Assembly: GCF_003201595.1 (NCBI RefSeq)
Contig: NZ_QJJS01000006.1
Span: forward strand, 62,001-126,000
Length of the DNA: 64,000 nucleotides
Reading direction: 5' to 3'
Source of the DNA: Sphaerotilus hippei
Lineage (GTDB): Bacteria; Pseudomonadota; Gammaproteobacteria; Burkholderiales; Burkholderiaceae_C
Shown: piece after piece, positions 1 through 7,952 of the stretch
Position numbering within the stretch: the first letter of the stretch is position 1
How the letters are laid out: each line of letters opens with the position of its first letter
The notes under the pieces: model-generated
The model's database searches: none
What the model saw: only the letters and a program-made list of their open reading frames with translations
Told to the model about the DNA's origin: nothing
Position numbers and translations under genes: made by a program

Positions 1-85
1 GGGCGAAGGCCTGTCGGTCACCCAGCGCCGTGCGGGACAGCAGATCGGCGAGTTCCTGGGCGCGTTCGGCCGGTGGCTGGGGCAT
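1..85 (-). CDS. N-terminus of a probable ECF-type sigma factor (partial)
   Basis: A minus-strand reading frame starts at an ATG (position 85) and runs off the left edge after 28 codons. The visible residues include SRTALGDRQAFA, which resembles the N-terminal helix of ECF sigma-70 factors of the SigK-like type common in Burkholderiales. Only this short stretch is visible, so the assignment rests on resemblance of the first helix. It is divergent from purU with about 80 bases between the start codons. A possible minus-strand -10 element (TAGAAT, 121 to 116) lies upstream. Confidence 0.5.
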   Translation of the reverse strand, partial: MPQPPAERAQELADLLSRTALGDRQAFA

Positions 86-165
86 GGGGGGGGCGGAGGA
101 TCGTGGGTGTGGATGATTCTAGGGGCGAGCGCCGGCCGGCGGGGCTGAATAGAATCCGGGCCACC

Positions 166-1050
166 ATGCCCATGTCCCGCGAATTCGTACTCACCCTGTC
201 GTGCCAGGATGCCAAGGGCATCGTGCACGCCGTCTCGGGCCTGCTCTACCAGGCCGGCTGCAACATCATCGACTCCCAGCAGTTCGGCGATGTGCTCGGG
301 GAGGACGCCACCGGGCTGTTCTTCATGCGGGTGCATTTCGACGCCCCGGAGCACCTGGCCGACGCCCCGACGCTCGAGCGCCTCTTCGGCCACGTGCGCC
401 AGCAGTTCGCGATGCGCCTGCAGGTGCACGGACTGCAGCGCCGTCCGCGCCTGATGCTGATGGTCAGCCGGTACGGCCACTGCCTCAACGACCTGCTGTT
501 CCGCTGGAAGAGCGGCCAGCTGGCGGTCGACATCCCCGCCATCGTCTCCAACCACCCCGACTTCGCCGACCTGGCGGCCAGCTACGGCATCGCCTTCCAC
601 CACCTGCCGCTGGCCACGGGCAGCGGGGCGGCGGCCAAGCGTGAGCAGGAGCAGCAGGTCGAGGCGCTGTTCGCCCGCCACCAGATCGACCTGGTGGTGC
701 TGGCGCGCTACATGCAGATCCTCAGCCCCGAGTTCTGCGACTTCCTGCAGGGCCGGGCGATCAACATCCACCACAGCTTCCTGCCCAGCTTCAAGGGCGC
801 CAAGCCCTATTTCCAGGCCCACGATCGGGGGGTGAAGCTGATCGGTGCCACGGCGCACTATGTGACCCCGGACCTCGACGAAGGTCCGATCATCGAGCAG
901 GATGTCGAGCGCGTCGATCACACCCTGAGCCCGGAGGACTACACCGCGGTGGGGCGTGACGTCGAATGTGTCGTGCTGGCGCGCGCCGTGCGCTGGCATG
1001 TCGAGCACCGTGTCCTGCTCAACGGCCGCAAGACCGTCGTCTTCCGCTGA
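166..1050 (+). CDS. purU: Formyltetrahydrofolate deformylase
   Basis: PurU hydrolyses 10-formyl-tetrahydrofolate to formate and tetrahydrofolate in the cytoplasm, balancing the one-carbon pool and supplying formate for purine synthesis. The 294-residue length fits the family. Residues about 5-85 form an ACT-type regulatory domain (starting FVLTLSCQDAKGIVHAVSG). The rest is a formyltransferase-fold domain with the Asn/His/Asp catalytic signature visible in INIHHSFLPSF and GATAHYVTPDLDEGPI. I chose ATG 166; an in-frame ATG at 172 is equally possible, and the frame's upstream extension is not conserved-looking. The next gene starts 14 bases downstream, so the two may be co-transcribed. Confidence 0.95.
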   Translation: MPMSREFVLTLSCQDAKGIVHAVSGLLYQAGCNIIDSQQFGDVLGEDATGLFFMRVHFDAPEHLADAPTLERLFGHVRQQFAMRLQVHGLQRRPRLMLMVSRYGHCLNDLLFRWKSGQLAVDIPAIVSNHPDFADLAASYGIAFHHLPLATGSGAAAKREQEQQVEALFARHQIDLVVLARYMQILSPEFCDFLQGRAINIHHSFLPSFKGAKPYFQAHDRGVKLIGATAHYVTPDLDEGPIIEQDVERVDHTLSPEDYTAVGRDVECVVLARAVRWHVEHRVLLNGRKTVVFR

Positions 1051-1063
1051 CCTCCTCTTCACC

Positions 1064-1513
1064 ATGCCGCGCCAGAAACCCCTGCAAGCGTCCCTGATGG
1101 CCACCCCGGATGACACCGAGGCCCAGTTCTACGAGGCGCTCCAGCGCGCCGATCTCGAGCAGGTGATGGCCGTCTGGGCCGATGACGAGGAGATCGCCTG
1201 CATCTCTCCGGGCGGTCCGCGCCAGATCGGGGCCGCCGCCATCCGCGGCGGCTTCGAGGAGATCTTCGCCCAGGGCGGCGTCAACGTGCGGGTGGTGCAG
1301 GTCCGCCGGGTGGTGGTGGGCGGCTGCGCCGTGCACCATGTGCTCGAGGAGGTGCGCGTGCCCACCGAGCAGGGCACGCATGCCGGCTACGTGGTGGCCA
1401 CCAACCTCTACGCCAAGACGACGCAGGGCTGGAAGCTGCTGGTGCACCACGCCAGCCCGGGCGGGCCTGCGGAGCTGCTCGAGTTCCGCGATCCGTCCGC
1501 CATCTTCCATTGA
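1064..1513 (+). CDS. SnoaL-like / NTF2-fold nuclear-transport-factor-2 family protein
   Basis: A 149-residue protein with the pattern of the SnoaL_3/DUF4440 group of small alpha+beta-barrel (NTF2-like) proteins: an N-terminal helix with FYEALQRADLEQVMAVW, then a WADDEEIACISPGG segment, then long beta strands ending in WKLLVHHAS. Members bind or turn over small molecules, but no specific substrate can be assigned. ATG 1064 is used; ATG 1097 (MATPDDTE) would give a shorter protein starting nearer the conserved core. The stop codon overlaps the TTG start of the following hydrolase (TTGA), which indicates translational coupling. Confidence 0.8.
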   Translation: MPRQKPLQASLMATPDDTEAQFYEALQRADLEQVMAVWADDEEIACISPGGPRQIGAAAIRGGFEEIFAQGGVNVRVVQVRRVVVGGCAVHHVLEEVRVPTEQGTHAGYVVATNLYAKTTQGWKLLVHHASPGGPAELLEFRDPSAIFH

Positions 1514-2520
1514 ACCGCCTCGCCGTCGAGTGGGCCGATGCCCCCTGGTGGCTGCCCGGCGGGCAGCTGCAGACGGTGTGGCCGGCCCTGCTGTCGCGCC
1601 ACCGGCTCGGCGAGGCGCCGCGCTGGCGGCGCCAGCGCTGGGATACGCCCGACGGTGACTTCATCGATGCCGACTGGCTGATCCCCGCCGGGCCTGCCGA
1701 GGCCGCGCCCGCACCGCTGATCGTGCTGTTCCACGGACTGGAGGGCAGCTCGGCCAGCCACTACGCCGTCGCCTGGGCCGACTGGGCGCAGCGCCACGGC
1801 CACGCGCTGGTGCTGCCTCATTTCCGGGGCTGCTCTGGCGAGATCAACCGCGCGCCGCGGGCCTATCACAGCGGTGACCATGTCGAGATCGGCTGGATGC
1901 TCGAGCAGGTGCGGCGCCAGCACGGGGCCGCGCCGGTGCTGGCCGTCGGCGTGTCGCTGGGCGGCAATGCGCTGCTGCGCTGGGCCCAGGAAGCCGGTCA
2001 CCAGGCGGGCGGCCTGGCGGGCGCGGTGGTGGCGGTCTGTTCGCCGCTGGATCTGGCCGCCAGCGGGGCGGCCATCGGGCGGGGGCTCAACCGCCTGCTC
2101 TACACGCCGATGTTCCTGCGCTCGATGAAGCCCAAGGCGCTGGCCAAGCTGGCCCAGCATCCGGGCCTGTTCGACGCCCGGCGCCTGCGCGCTGCCCGCA
2201 CGCTGCACGATTTCGACAACGTCTTCACCGCGCCGCTGCACGGCTTCCGCGACACCGACGACTACTGGCGGCGTGCATCCTCGCTCTGGCGGCTGGCCGA
2301 TGTCCGCGTGCCGGCCCTGGTGATCAATCCGCGCAATGATCCGTTCGTGCCGGTGCACAGCCTGCCGCCGCCGGGGGCGGTCAGCGATGTGGTCATGCTG
2401 TGGCAGCCGGCCCACGGCGGGCATGTCGGTTTTGCGACCGGGCCCTGTCCGGGCACGGTCACCACGCTGCCGGCGGTGGTCATGCGCTGGTTGCGGCAAG
2501 GAGGATGTGATCATGGATGA
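1510..2520 (+). CDS. YheT-type alpha/beta hydrolase
   Basis: A 336-residue alpha/beta-hydrolase of the YheT (UPF0017/ABHD1-3-like) family. The nucleophile elbow is GVSLGGN, the acid is probably the Asp in NPRNDPFVP, and the His lies in GGHVGF near the C-terminus. The FHGLEGSS oxyanion loop and the FRGCSGE motif are typical of the family. Known members are carboxylesterases on short acyl esters; the physiological substrate is usually unknown. The start is TTG at 1510, overlapping the previous stop, and no ATG in frame gives a full-length N-terminus. The gene overlaps the start of the next one by 8 bases. Confidence 0.9.
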   Translation: MNRLAVEWADAPWWLPGGQLQTVWPALLSRHRLGEAPRWRRQRWDTPDGDFIDADWLIPAGPAEAAPAPLIVLFHGLEGSSASHYAVAWADWAQRHGHALVLPHFRGCSGEINRAPRAYHSGDHVEIGWMLEQVRRQHGAAPVLAVGVSLGGNALLRWAQEAGHQAGGLAGAVVAVCSPLDLAASGAAIGRGLNRLLYTPMFLRSMKPKALAKLAQHPGLFDARRLRAARTLHDFDNVFTAPLHGFRDTDDYWRRASSLWRLADVRVPALVINPRNDPFVPVHSLPPPGAVSDVVMLWQPAHGGHVGFATGPCPGTVTTLPAVVMRWLRQGGCDHG

Positions 2521-3070
2521 TCTGGTCAGGGCCGCGATGGCCAAGTGGCCGAACGTGCCGGCCTGCCACGGCTGGCTGGCGCTCGATGCGCGTGGCGACT
2601 GGTACATGCGTGACGACCGCACCCAGCAGGCGGGTCCGTTCCCGCAGGTCAAGGGCAGCCGCATCGAGCATGCGAAGCTGATCGGCTTCATCCAGCGCAA
2701 CTACCAGGCCGACGGGCAGGGCCGCTGGTTCTTCCAGAACGGCCCGCAGCAGGTCTTCGTCGAGCTGGAGGCCGCGCCGCTGGTGCTGGGCGTCGAGCGC
2801 GAGACCGGTGCGGCGGGGGGCTGGGCCGTCACGGCCCACACCGGCCAGCCGGTGCGCGAGGTGCGCGAGGCGCTGCTCGACGAGTCCGGGCGCCTCTACC
2901 TGCAGACCGAGCTGGGCCTGGGGCTGGTGCGCTCGATGGACATGGCCGTCGCGGTCGAGCCGGTCGAGCAGGGGCTCTGGGCGCCGCTCGAGGTGACGCG
3001 CGCCGGCCTGCCGCGGCGCGCTGGTTTTGTGCTCAGCCCGCAGCAGGCGCTGGCCGGGCCGGCACCATGA
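2513..3070 (+). CDS. DUF2946-type conserved protein
   Basis: A 185-residue protein of unknown function. The first about 90 residues (MDDLVRAAMAKWPNVPACHG, then WYMRDD, then RWFFQNGPQQV) match my memory of a beta-proteobacterial family annotated DUF2946, in which a conserved Trp/Gly-rich small domain repeats the layout KWPNVP ... GWL ... RDD. I see no signal peptide, membrane segment or catalytic motif. The start at ATG 2513 is preceded by a strong AAGGAGG site, and the gene overlaps the YheT-type hydrolase by 8 bases, so the two are co-translated. The family name is recalled, not searched. Confidence 0.7.
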   Translation: MDDLVRAAMAKWPNVPACHGWLALDARGDWYMRDDRTQQAGPFPQVKGSRIEHAKLIGFIQRNYQADGQGRWFFQNGPQQVFVELEAAPLVLGVERETGAAGGWAVTAHTGQPVREVREALLDESGRLYLQTELGLGLVRSMDMAVAVEPVEQGLWAPLEVTRAGLPRRAGFVLSPQQALAGPAP

Positions 3071-3096
3071 AAAAAGCCGGCCTCGAGGGGCCGGCT
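3070..3096 (-). terminator. Rho-independent terminator of the cytochrome c gene
   Basis: An 8-bp perfect stem (AGCCGGCC at 3075-3082 with GGCCGGCT at 3089-3096) is followed, reading on the minus strand, by six Ts (the A-run 3070-3075 on the plus strand). That fits an intrinsic terminator for the cytochrome gene at 3132-3659. On the plus strand the hairpin comes just after the stop codon of the DUF2946-type gene but is followed only by a short U stretch, so it may be weakly bidirectional. Confidence 0.8.
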
Positions 3097-3131
3097 GTTC
3101 CGGGGCGGGCAGACCGGGTGGCCTGCGCCCT

Positions 3132-3659
3132 TCACGGGGCCGAAGCGGCCGGTGCCGCCGGCTCGGCGAACTTGGCACCGCCGGCGTTGGCCATGTAGAC
3201 CACGGCACGGCCGACTTCGGTGTCGTTGAATTCACCGCCGCCCTGGGCGCTCATGTTGCCCTTGCCCTTCAGGGCCGAGTTCAGCAGGGCTTCGTAACCC
3301 TGGCCGAGGCGAGGACCCCAGGCGCCGGCATCGCCGAACTTCGGTGCACCGACCACGCCGGCGGCGTGGCAGGCCGAGCACTGGCCCTTGTAGACCTCTT
3401 CACCCGAGCGCAGCGGGCCGCCCTCTAGCTTGATCTCCACCGCGCCGACCGGCTGGATGCGTGCCGCGACGGCTTCCGCGCTCATCGCTTCGGTGCCGGC
3501 ACCGGTGGTCTTGTTCATCGACACGTTCTTCACCAGCAGCGCGATCGCGAAGATCGGCACCACCAGCGCGAACACCACGGCGGTGATCAGTTGCTTGGGC
3601 GTCTTGATCGGGCTCGAATGTTCGTCGTGGTTGGCAGTCTGGGGTCGGGCGTCGCTCAT
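3132..3659 (-). CDS. Membrane-anchored c-type cytochrome (cytochrome c5 family)
   Basis: A 175-residue electron-transfer protein. Residues about 22-42 form one membrane-spanning anchor (LITAVVFALVVPIFAIALLV); the rest faces the periplasm. It has a single haem-binding CSACH motif within GQCSACHAAGVVGAPKFGD and a distal Met candidate in VVYMANAGG, which fits class I cytochrome c5. An Ala/Pro tail ends the protein. The start at 3659 was chosen over an upstream frame extension because AGAGGAAC sits just upstream and the sequence before it is not protein-like. It is probably a small electron shuttle to a terminal oxidase, but its partner is not visible here. Confidence 0.9.
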   Translation of the reverse strand: MSDARPQTANHDEHSSPIKTPKQLITAVVFALVVPIFAIALLVKNVSMNKTTGAGTEAMSAEAVAARIQPVGAVEIKLEGGPLRSGEEVYKGQCSACHAAGVVGAPKFGDAGAWGPRLGQGYEALLNSALKGKGNMSAQGGGEFNDTEVGRAVVYMANAGGAKFAEPAAPAASAP

Positions 3660-3712
3660 GGGTTCCTCTGGCGGTGACAGCGCGGGGCAAACGCGGTGCG
3701 CAAAACCTCGCA

Positions 3713-3718
3713 ATTATA
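3713..3718 (-). promoter_or_regulatory. Probable -10 element of the cytochrome c gene
   Basis: On the minus strand a perfect TATAAT lies at 3718-3713, 54 bases upstream of the cytochrome start codon. I see no convincing -35 at 16-18 bases, so only the -10 is proposed. Confidence 0.4.
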
Positions 3719-3768
3719 AGGGGCACCCCTGCTCGATGCGTGTTGCGTGCAGACCTCGCTCATATACC

Positions 3769-3777
3769 TGCTAGAAT
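3769..3777 (+). promoter_or_regulatory. Extended -10 promoter of tRNA-Arg
   Basis: TGCTAGAAT is an extended -10 (TGn plus TAGAAT). It ends 9 bases before the tRNA 5' end, so transcription would begin about 2-3 bases upstream of the mature tRNA. No clear -35 is visible, as is usual for extended -10 promoters. Confidence 0.5.
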
Positions 3778-3786
3778 GTGGATTCT

Positions 3787-3862
3787 GCGCCCGTAGCTCA
3801 GTGGATAGAGTATTGGCCTCCGAAGCCAAGGGTCGCTGGTTCGATCCCAGCCGGGCGCACCA
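3787..3862 (+). tRNA. tRNA-Arg (anticodon CCG), CCA end encoded
   Basis: The 76-base sequence folds as a complete cloverleaf. The acceptor arm GCGCCCG pairs with CGGGCGC. The anticodon stem TTGGC pairs with GCCAA around the loop CT-CCG-AA, giving anticodon CCG (3820-3822), which reads the arginine codon CGG. The T arm contains GGTTCGATCC and the 3' end is ACCA (3859-3862). A strong hairpin follows at 3888-3920. Confidence 0.97.
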
Positions 3863-3887
3863 CACGATGGTGTGCAAGCACCGCAGC

Positions 3888-3920
3888 AAAGCCTGATCCC
3901 GCCCCGCGTGATCAGGCTTT
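3888..3920. terminator. Bidirectional terminator between tRNA-Arg and the polyol operon
   Basis: An 11-bp perfect inverted repeat, AAAGCCTGATC (3888-3898) and GATCAGGCTTT (3910-3920), has an 11-base loop. On the plus strand it is followed by CTATCTT, which gives a terminator for the tRNA. On the minus strand the arm ends in three Ts just beyond the stop of the last gene of the 15-kb operon. Confidence 0.75.
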
Positions 3921-3948
3921 CTATCTTGTGGGGCCGCGTTGGCGGTGC

Positions 3949-4632
3949 TCAGCGGCGGGCCGCGCCAGCGCGCTCGATGCATTCGATGCTCAGCTCGCTC
4001 ATGTCGCCGATGCAGACGCCGGCCAGCGCCAGCACCTCGGGGGCGAGCGGGAACTCCGGCCCCGGCGCGGCCACGATGCCCATGCCGGCGGCCTTCAGCG
4101 AGCGGATGCCGTTGCCCGAATCCTCGATGCCCACCGCGTTCTGCGGCGCCACGCCGATCTTGGCCAGCACGTCGAGGTAGATGTCGGGCGCGGGCTTGCC
4201 GTGCACCACGTCGTCGCCGTAGGTGGCGGCGAGGAACACCCGGTCGAGGCCGGTGGCCTTCATCACGAACGTGGCCAGCTCATTGGGTGAGCCCGAGGCC
4301 AGCGCGACCTTGTACTTCGCGGCGATGCGGTGCACGGCGGCCACCGCGCCCGGACGCTCGGGCAGGTGCTGTTCGTACTTGCGCAGCAGCCGACCCTTGA
4401 TCTCGGCGGCGATGGCCGCGTCGTCCATGCCCAGGCGCTCCTGCAGCTGCAGGCGCTCGACCATCAGACGCGACCACATGCGGGTGTTGCAGCCCATGGT
4501 CGACTCCTGGTCCTCGGCCGACCAGACCAGGCCGTGGTCGGCCGCGAACTCCTCGCGGACCTGGCGCCACAGCACCTCCGAATCGATCAGGATGCCGTCC
4601 ATGTCGAAGACGACGGTGGTGATGGGGTTCAT
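3949..4632 (-). CDS. HAD class IA phosphatase, last gene of the polyol operon
   Basis: A 227-residue haloacid-dehalogenase phosphatase resembling beta-phosphoglucomutase and YniC-type sugar-phosphate phosphatases. All four motifs are visible: nucleophile D10 and acid/base D12 in FDMDG, Ser in ASGSPNE, Lys in GKPAPD and the Mg site in GIEDSGNG. A helical cap domain lies between about residues 15 and 90. The gene closes the minus-strand polyol operon, 54 bases after the class II aldolase gene, with GAGGAA upstream of its ATG. A likely role is removing phosphate from a dead-end or intermediate sugar phosphate; the substrate is not determinable. Confidence 0.85.
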   Translation of the reverse strand: MNPITTVVFDMDGILIDSEVLWRQVREEFAADHGLVWSAEDQESTMGCNTRMWSRLMVERLQLQERLGMDDAAIAAEIKGRLLRKYEQHLPERPGAVAAVHRIAAKYKVALASGSPNELATFVMKATGLDRVFLAATYGDDVVHGKPAPDIYLDVLAKIGVAPQNAVGIEDSGNGIRSLKAAGMGIVAAPGPEFPLAPEVLALAGVCIGDMSELSIECIERAGAARR

Positions 4633-4686
4633 GGGCTGGATTCCTCGGCGGTGGTGTGGTGTGGGGTGGGGTTCGGGGTGTCGGCG

Positions 4687-5745
4687 TCAGCGCACCTGCT
4701 GGCGCCTGAATTTCTCGGCCTCCCAGTCGGCGAGACCGCGGGCCTCGTCGTCGGGCAGGCAGACCGGGATCATGTCGGCGGGCAGGCGCGGCAGCACGTC
4801 GGCCAGGCAGGCCAGCATGTCCTGCGCACCTTCACCCAGGTCGTCGCGCACCAGCATGCCGCGCCCGGGCAGGGCGAGGCTGGCCGGGGTGTGCTCGCCG
4901 CGTTGCCGTTCGGACTGCAGCCACTGGCGCAGCGCGGTGTCGTCGTGCATCAGCCGCTGCGGCGCCGTGTGCTGCCGGGTGCCCAGGAAGACGACATGGT
5001 CCGGATAGAGCACGCCGGCGCGGGCCTGGGCCAGCTGCGCCGGGTCGGTGGCGATGCCGTGGCAGCGCTCGTGGGTCGGCAGCGCCCAGCCGGTGCCCTC
5101 GGCCAGCGTGCGCAGCGCCACGAGGTCGGCCGCGGGGGCGCGGCGCTGCGGACGGCGCAGCGCCGCCACGACGTGGTTCAAGCGGTCCTCGGCCTCGTCC
5201 GGCGTGGCGCCGCCCACCACCAGGCCGTGGTTGGCGAGCAGCAGCACGTCGACCTCGTGCCGGGCCATCACCGTCGCGACCGCCCGGGTCAGCGGCAGGC
5301 CCGGGCGGGCATAAGGCACCCAGGCCCAGCGCTGGCCGGCCAGCGGCATGCGCAGCCGCTGCTCGGCATCGGGCTGCACCGCCCACGCGATCGCCTCGAC
5401 CGCATGCACGTGCAGCACCACCGCATGGGGCATCAGCGCATGCAGCGTGGTCTCGATGGAGGGCCTCAGGCCGGGCGCGGCCCGCCCGGCCTGCAGCGCC
5501 GGCCCGACCGGGTCGGCCTCGCCCCCGGCCACCCGCCGGCGCACCTCGGCCAGATCGACGGGGGCGAACATCGGCCGGGCCAGCGCATCACGCAGCCACA
5601 GGCCGCTGGCCTTGACCCAGAGCGTGCGGCCTTCCTTGATCGAGGTGTTGCCCCCGGCGCCCTGGATCAGCAGCGGATCGGCACCGAGGCGGGCGGACAG
5701 CCGGGCGAGGGTGAGGCAGGCGGGGGTGTAGTCGGGCGAGTTCAT
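4687..5745 (-). CDS. Class II aldolase/adducin family protein (long form)
   Basis: A 352-residue class II aldolase. Metal-ligand histidines are visible as HVH in VVLHVHAVEAIAW and as the His in LLLANHGLVVGG; the probable catalytic Glu is in PSIETTLHALMPH. The N-terminal LLIQGAGGNTSIKEG loop is the phosphate-binding GNxS segment of the family. It is about 120 residues longer than the FucA-like aldolase in the same operon and resembles the aldolase half of the rhamnulose-phosphate aldolase/dehydrogenase fusions. It could cleave a ketose phosphate to dihydroxyacetone phosphate plus an aldehyde. Two class II aldolases in one operon is unusual. Confidence 0.85.
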   Translation of the reverse strand: MNSPDYTPACLTLARLSARLGADPLLIQGAGGNTSIKEGRTLWVKASGLWLRDALARPMFAPVDLAEVRRRVAGGEADPVGPALQAGRAAPGLRPSIETTLHALMPHAVVLHVHAVEAIAWAVQPDAEQRLRMPLAGQRWAWVPYARPGLPLTRAVATVMARHEVDVLLLANHGLVVGGATPDEAEDRLNHVVAALRRPQRRAPAADLVALRTLAEGTGWALPTHERCHGIATDPAQLAQARAGVLYPDHVVFLGTRQHTAPQRLMHDDTALRQWLQSERQRGEHTPASLALPGRGMLVRDDLGEGAQDMLACLADVLPRLPADMIPVCLPDDEARGLADWEAEKFRRQQVR

Positions 5746-5799
5746 GGTGGTGGCGCAGGCAGGCGTGAAGGTGGCGTGCAGGTGTGATGTGGCAGGGCC

Positions 5800-6675
5800 T
5801 CAGGCCCAGCGCAGCGTCGGCAGCGCCCAGGTGGGCGCCGGGGCGCCGTGGGCCGGCGGGCTGTCCAGCAGCCGGGCCAGCGTGGCCTCGGCGGGGGCGG
5901 CCGAGGCGAAGTCCGCGGCATGCAGGCCACCGGCGATGAAGCAGGTGTCGTAGCCGGCGCGGGCACCGCCGCCGATGTCGTGCTCCAGCGAGTCGCCGAT
6001 CGCGAGGAAGTGGCGTGAGCCCCAGCGCCCCAGCGCCTCGCGGCAGACGGTGTAGATCAGCGCATGCGGCTTGCCCAGCCACACGACCTCGCCACCCCGA
6101 TCGGCATGGCGCTGGGCCAGCGCACCGCTCGAGGGCTCGACGCCGCGGGCGCTCAGGCGCTGCCGGTCGGGGTTGGCGCAGATCAGCGGCAGGCCGCGGT
6201 CCAGCGCGAGGTCCAGCGCCGGGTGCAGCGCCTCGGCCGCCCCGGCCACGTCGGGCAGGCTGGCCAGCAGCACGAAGTCGGCCTGTGCGGGATCTTCCAC
6301 CGCCTCGAGGTCGAGGCCTTGCAGCGTGGGCCCGTCCTCGGCCGGATGGCCCAGCCAGACGCGCCGGCCGAGCGTGTCGAACGGTGCCCGGTCGCGCTGG
6401 CGCAGCATCTGGAACATCAGCTCGCCGGAGGTGATCAGCGCGTCGTAGTGCGCCGGCGTGACGCCGAAGCGGCTCAGCCGCTCGGCATTGGGCGCGGCCC
6501 GCTTGCCCGAGTTGCTCAGCACGATGACCCGCTTGCCACGTGCGCGCAGCTCACGCAGCGCCTCGGCCGCGCCGGGGTAGGGCGTGATGCCGTCGTGCAG
6601 CACGCCGAACTGGTCGATCACGTAGCCGTCGTAACGATCGGCCAGTGCCCCCAGGTGATCCAGCCACTGTGTCAT
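5800..6675 (-). CDS. HAD class IIA hydrolase (TIGR01459-like)
   Basis: A 291-residue class IIA HAD protein. Motif I reads VIDQFGVLHDG: the nucleophile D21 is present but the usual second Asp is Phe (F23). Motif II is VLSNSGK, the Lys is in WLGKPHALIY and motif IV is AIGDSLEHDI. In the subgroup I recall as TIGR01459 this position is normally Trp (DVWGVL), so loss of the acid/base Asp is a family trait. The start at 6675 overlaps the kinase stop as ATGA. The long C-terminal cap suggests a small phosphorylated substrate. Its role in polyol use is unknown. Confidence 0.8.
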   Translation of the reverse strand: MTQWLDHLGALADRYDGYVIDQFGVLHDGITPYPGAAEALRELRARGKRVIVLSNSGKRAAPNAERLSRFGVTPAHYDALITSGELMFQMLRQRDRAPFDTLGRRVWLGHPAEDGPTLQGLDLEAVEDPAQADFVLLASLPDVAGAAEALHPALDLALDRGLPLICANPDRQRLSARGVEPSSGALAQRHADRGGEVVWLGKPHALIYTVCREALGRWGSRHFLAIGDSLEHDIGGGARAGYDTCFIAGGLHAADFASAAPAEATLARLLDSPPAHGAPAPTWALPTLRWA

Positions 6676-7952
6676 GCCGCGGCCTCCGCGCCCTGGCGGG
6701 CCAGGCGGGCGACCCCCACCGCGGCCTCGTCCTGCGCCGGGGTGCACACCGGCACGCCCAGCAGGCGCTCGCGGATGCGGCCCCAGGCGGCATTGCGGGC
6801 CCCCCCGCCGACGCTGAACACCCGCCGCACCGGCGGGGCGCCCAGCTCGGCCATGCGCTGGAAGGCCAGTCGCTCCACGCCCGCCACGCCTTCGAGCAGG
6901 CCCTGGAAGAAGCGCAGGTCATCGGCCGGGCGGGGGTCGACGCGCGCCTGCAGCGCCGGGTCGTGGATCGGGAAACGCTCGCCCGGGCCGGGCAGCGGGT
7001 AGTAGTCCAGGCCGGTCGGGGTGTCCGGCTGCAGTCGTGGGGTCATCGCAAGCATCTGTTCGGTCGTGAAGAAGCGCAGCAGCGCCGCGCCGCCGCTGTT
7101 CGAGGCGCCGCCGGGCAGCCACAGGTCGCCCAGCCGGTGGCTGTAGAGGCCGAGGCGGGGCGCGAACACCGGCCGGTCGCTGAGCAGCTTGAGGACCAGC
7201 GTGGTGCCCAGCGAGCTGACCGCGTCGCCCACCTCGGTGGCGCCGGTGGCGAGGAACGCCGCCACGCCGTCGGTGGTGCCGGCGGCCACCACCACCTCGG
7301 GGCGCAGGCCGTGGCGCCGCGCCAGCGCCGGGTCGATGCGGCCGATCGGCGTGCCGGGCGGCCGCACCTCGGGCAGCAGCGCGCGGCGCACGCCGAGGCG
7401 GTCGAACCAGTCCGGCCAGCGGCGGTGCACCACGTCGTAGCCCAGCTTCAGCACGTTGTTCTCGTCGGAGACGCCATGGCGGGCGGCGAGCCGGCCGGCC
7501 AGCCAGTCGGCCTGGTGCAGCACATGGACGGCCTCGGGGTGCAGCGCCTGCAGGTGCAGCAGGCGGGCCAGCGGCGAGCTGCTGCCGTGGGCCGCGCTGT
7601 CCGGCGCGGCGGTGGCGGCCACCCGGGCGGCCTCGGCCACGCAGCTCGTGTCGTTGTACATCCAGCCGGCGCTCAGCGGCCGGCCGTCGGCATCGGCCAG
7701 CAGCAGCGTGCCCGAGGTGCCGTCCACCGCCAGCGCGGCCACCCGGGCGGGATCGATCAGGATCATCAGCTGAGCCAGCGTGCGATCGACGGCCTGCCAC
7801 CACAGCGCGGGATCCTGCGTCAGGCGCTGGCCGTCGCGCTCGGGCGGCGGCAGGGGCGTGCGGGCCCCGGCCGCCACCGTGCCGTCGGGGTCCACCGCCA
7901 CCGCGCGCACGCCGGAGGTGCCGACGTCGATCCCGACGAACAGGGCGCTCAT
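6672..7952 (-). CDS. FGGY carbohydrate kinase, D-ribulokinase-like
   Basis: A 426-residue FGGY-family kinase. It shows the N-terminal phosphate loop GIDVGTSGVRAVAVD, the DGTSGTLLL motif, SSLGTT, and the C-terminal adenosine motif GGGARNAAWG. The short length together with DGTSGT and MYND fits the D-ribulokinase-like group (SePSK/plant XK-1) better than XylB or AraB. It would phosphorylate a ketopentose or related ketose with ATP. It is coupled by ATGA overlaps both upstream (to a 23-codon ORF) and downstream (to the HAD IIA gene). GAGGTGAGG precedes the start. Confidence 0.85.
   Translation of the reverse strand: MSALFVGIDVGTSGVRAVAVDPDGTVAAGARTPLPPPERDGQRLTQDPALWWQAVDRTLAQLMILIDPARVAALAVDGTSGTLLLADADGRPLSAGWMYNDTSCVAEAARVAATAAPDSAAHGSSSPLARLLHLQALHPEAVHVLHQADWLAGRLAARHGVSDENNVLKLGYDVVHRRWPDWFDRLGVRRALLPEVRPPGTPIGRIDPALARRHGLRPEVVVAAGTTDGVAAFLATGATEVGDAVSSLGTTLVLKLLSDRPVFAPRLGLYSHRLGDLWLPGGASNSGGAALLRFFTTEQMLAMTPRLQPDTPTGLDYYPLPGPGERFPIHDPALQARVDPRPADDLRFFQGLLEGVAGVERLAFQRMAELGAPPVRRVFSVGGGARNAAWGRIRERLLGVPVCTPAQDEAAVGVARLARQGAEAAA

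Noticed and set aside
5800-6747. A longer start for the HAD IIA protein at 6747
   Set aside because: The extra 24 residues are Gly/Arg/Pro-rich and lie within the kinase gene; the ATG at 6675 overlaps the kinase stop and precedes the conserved region.
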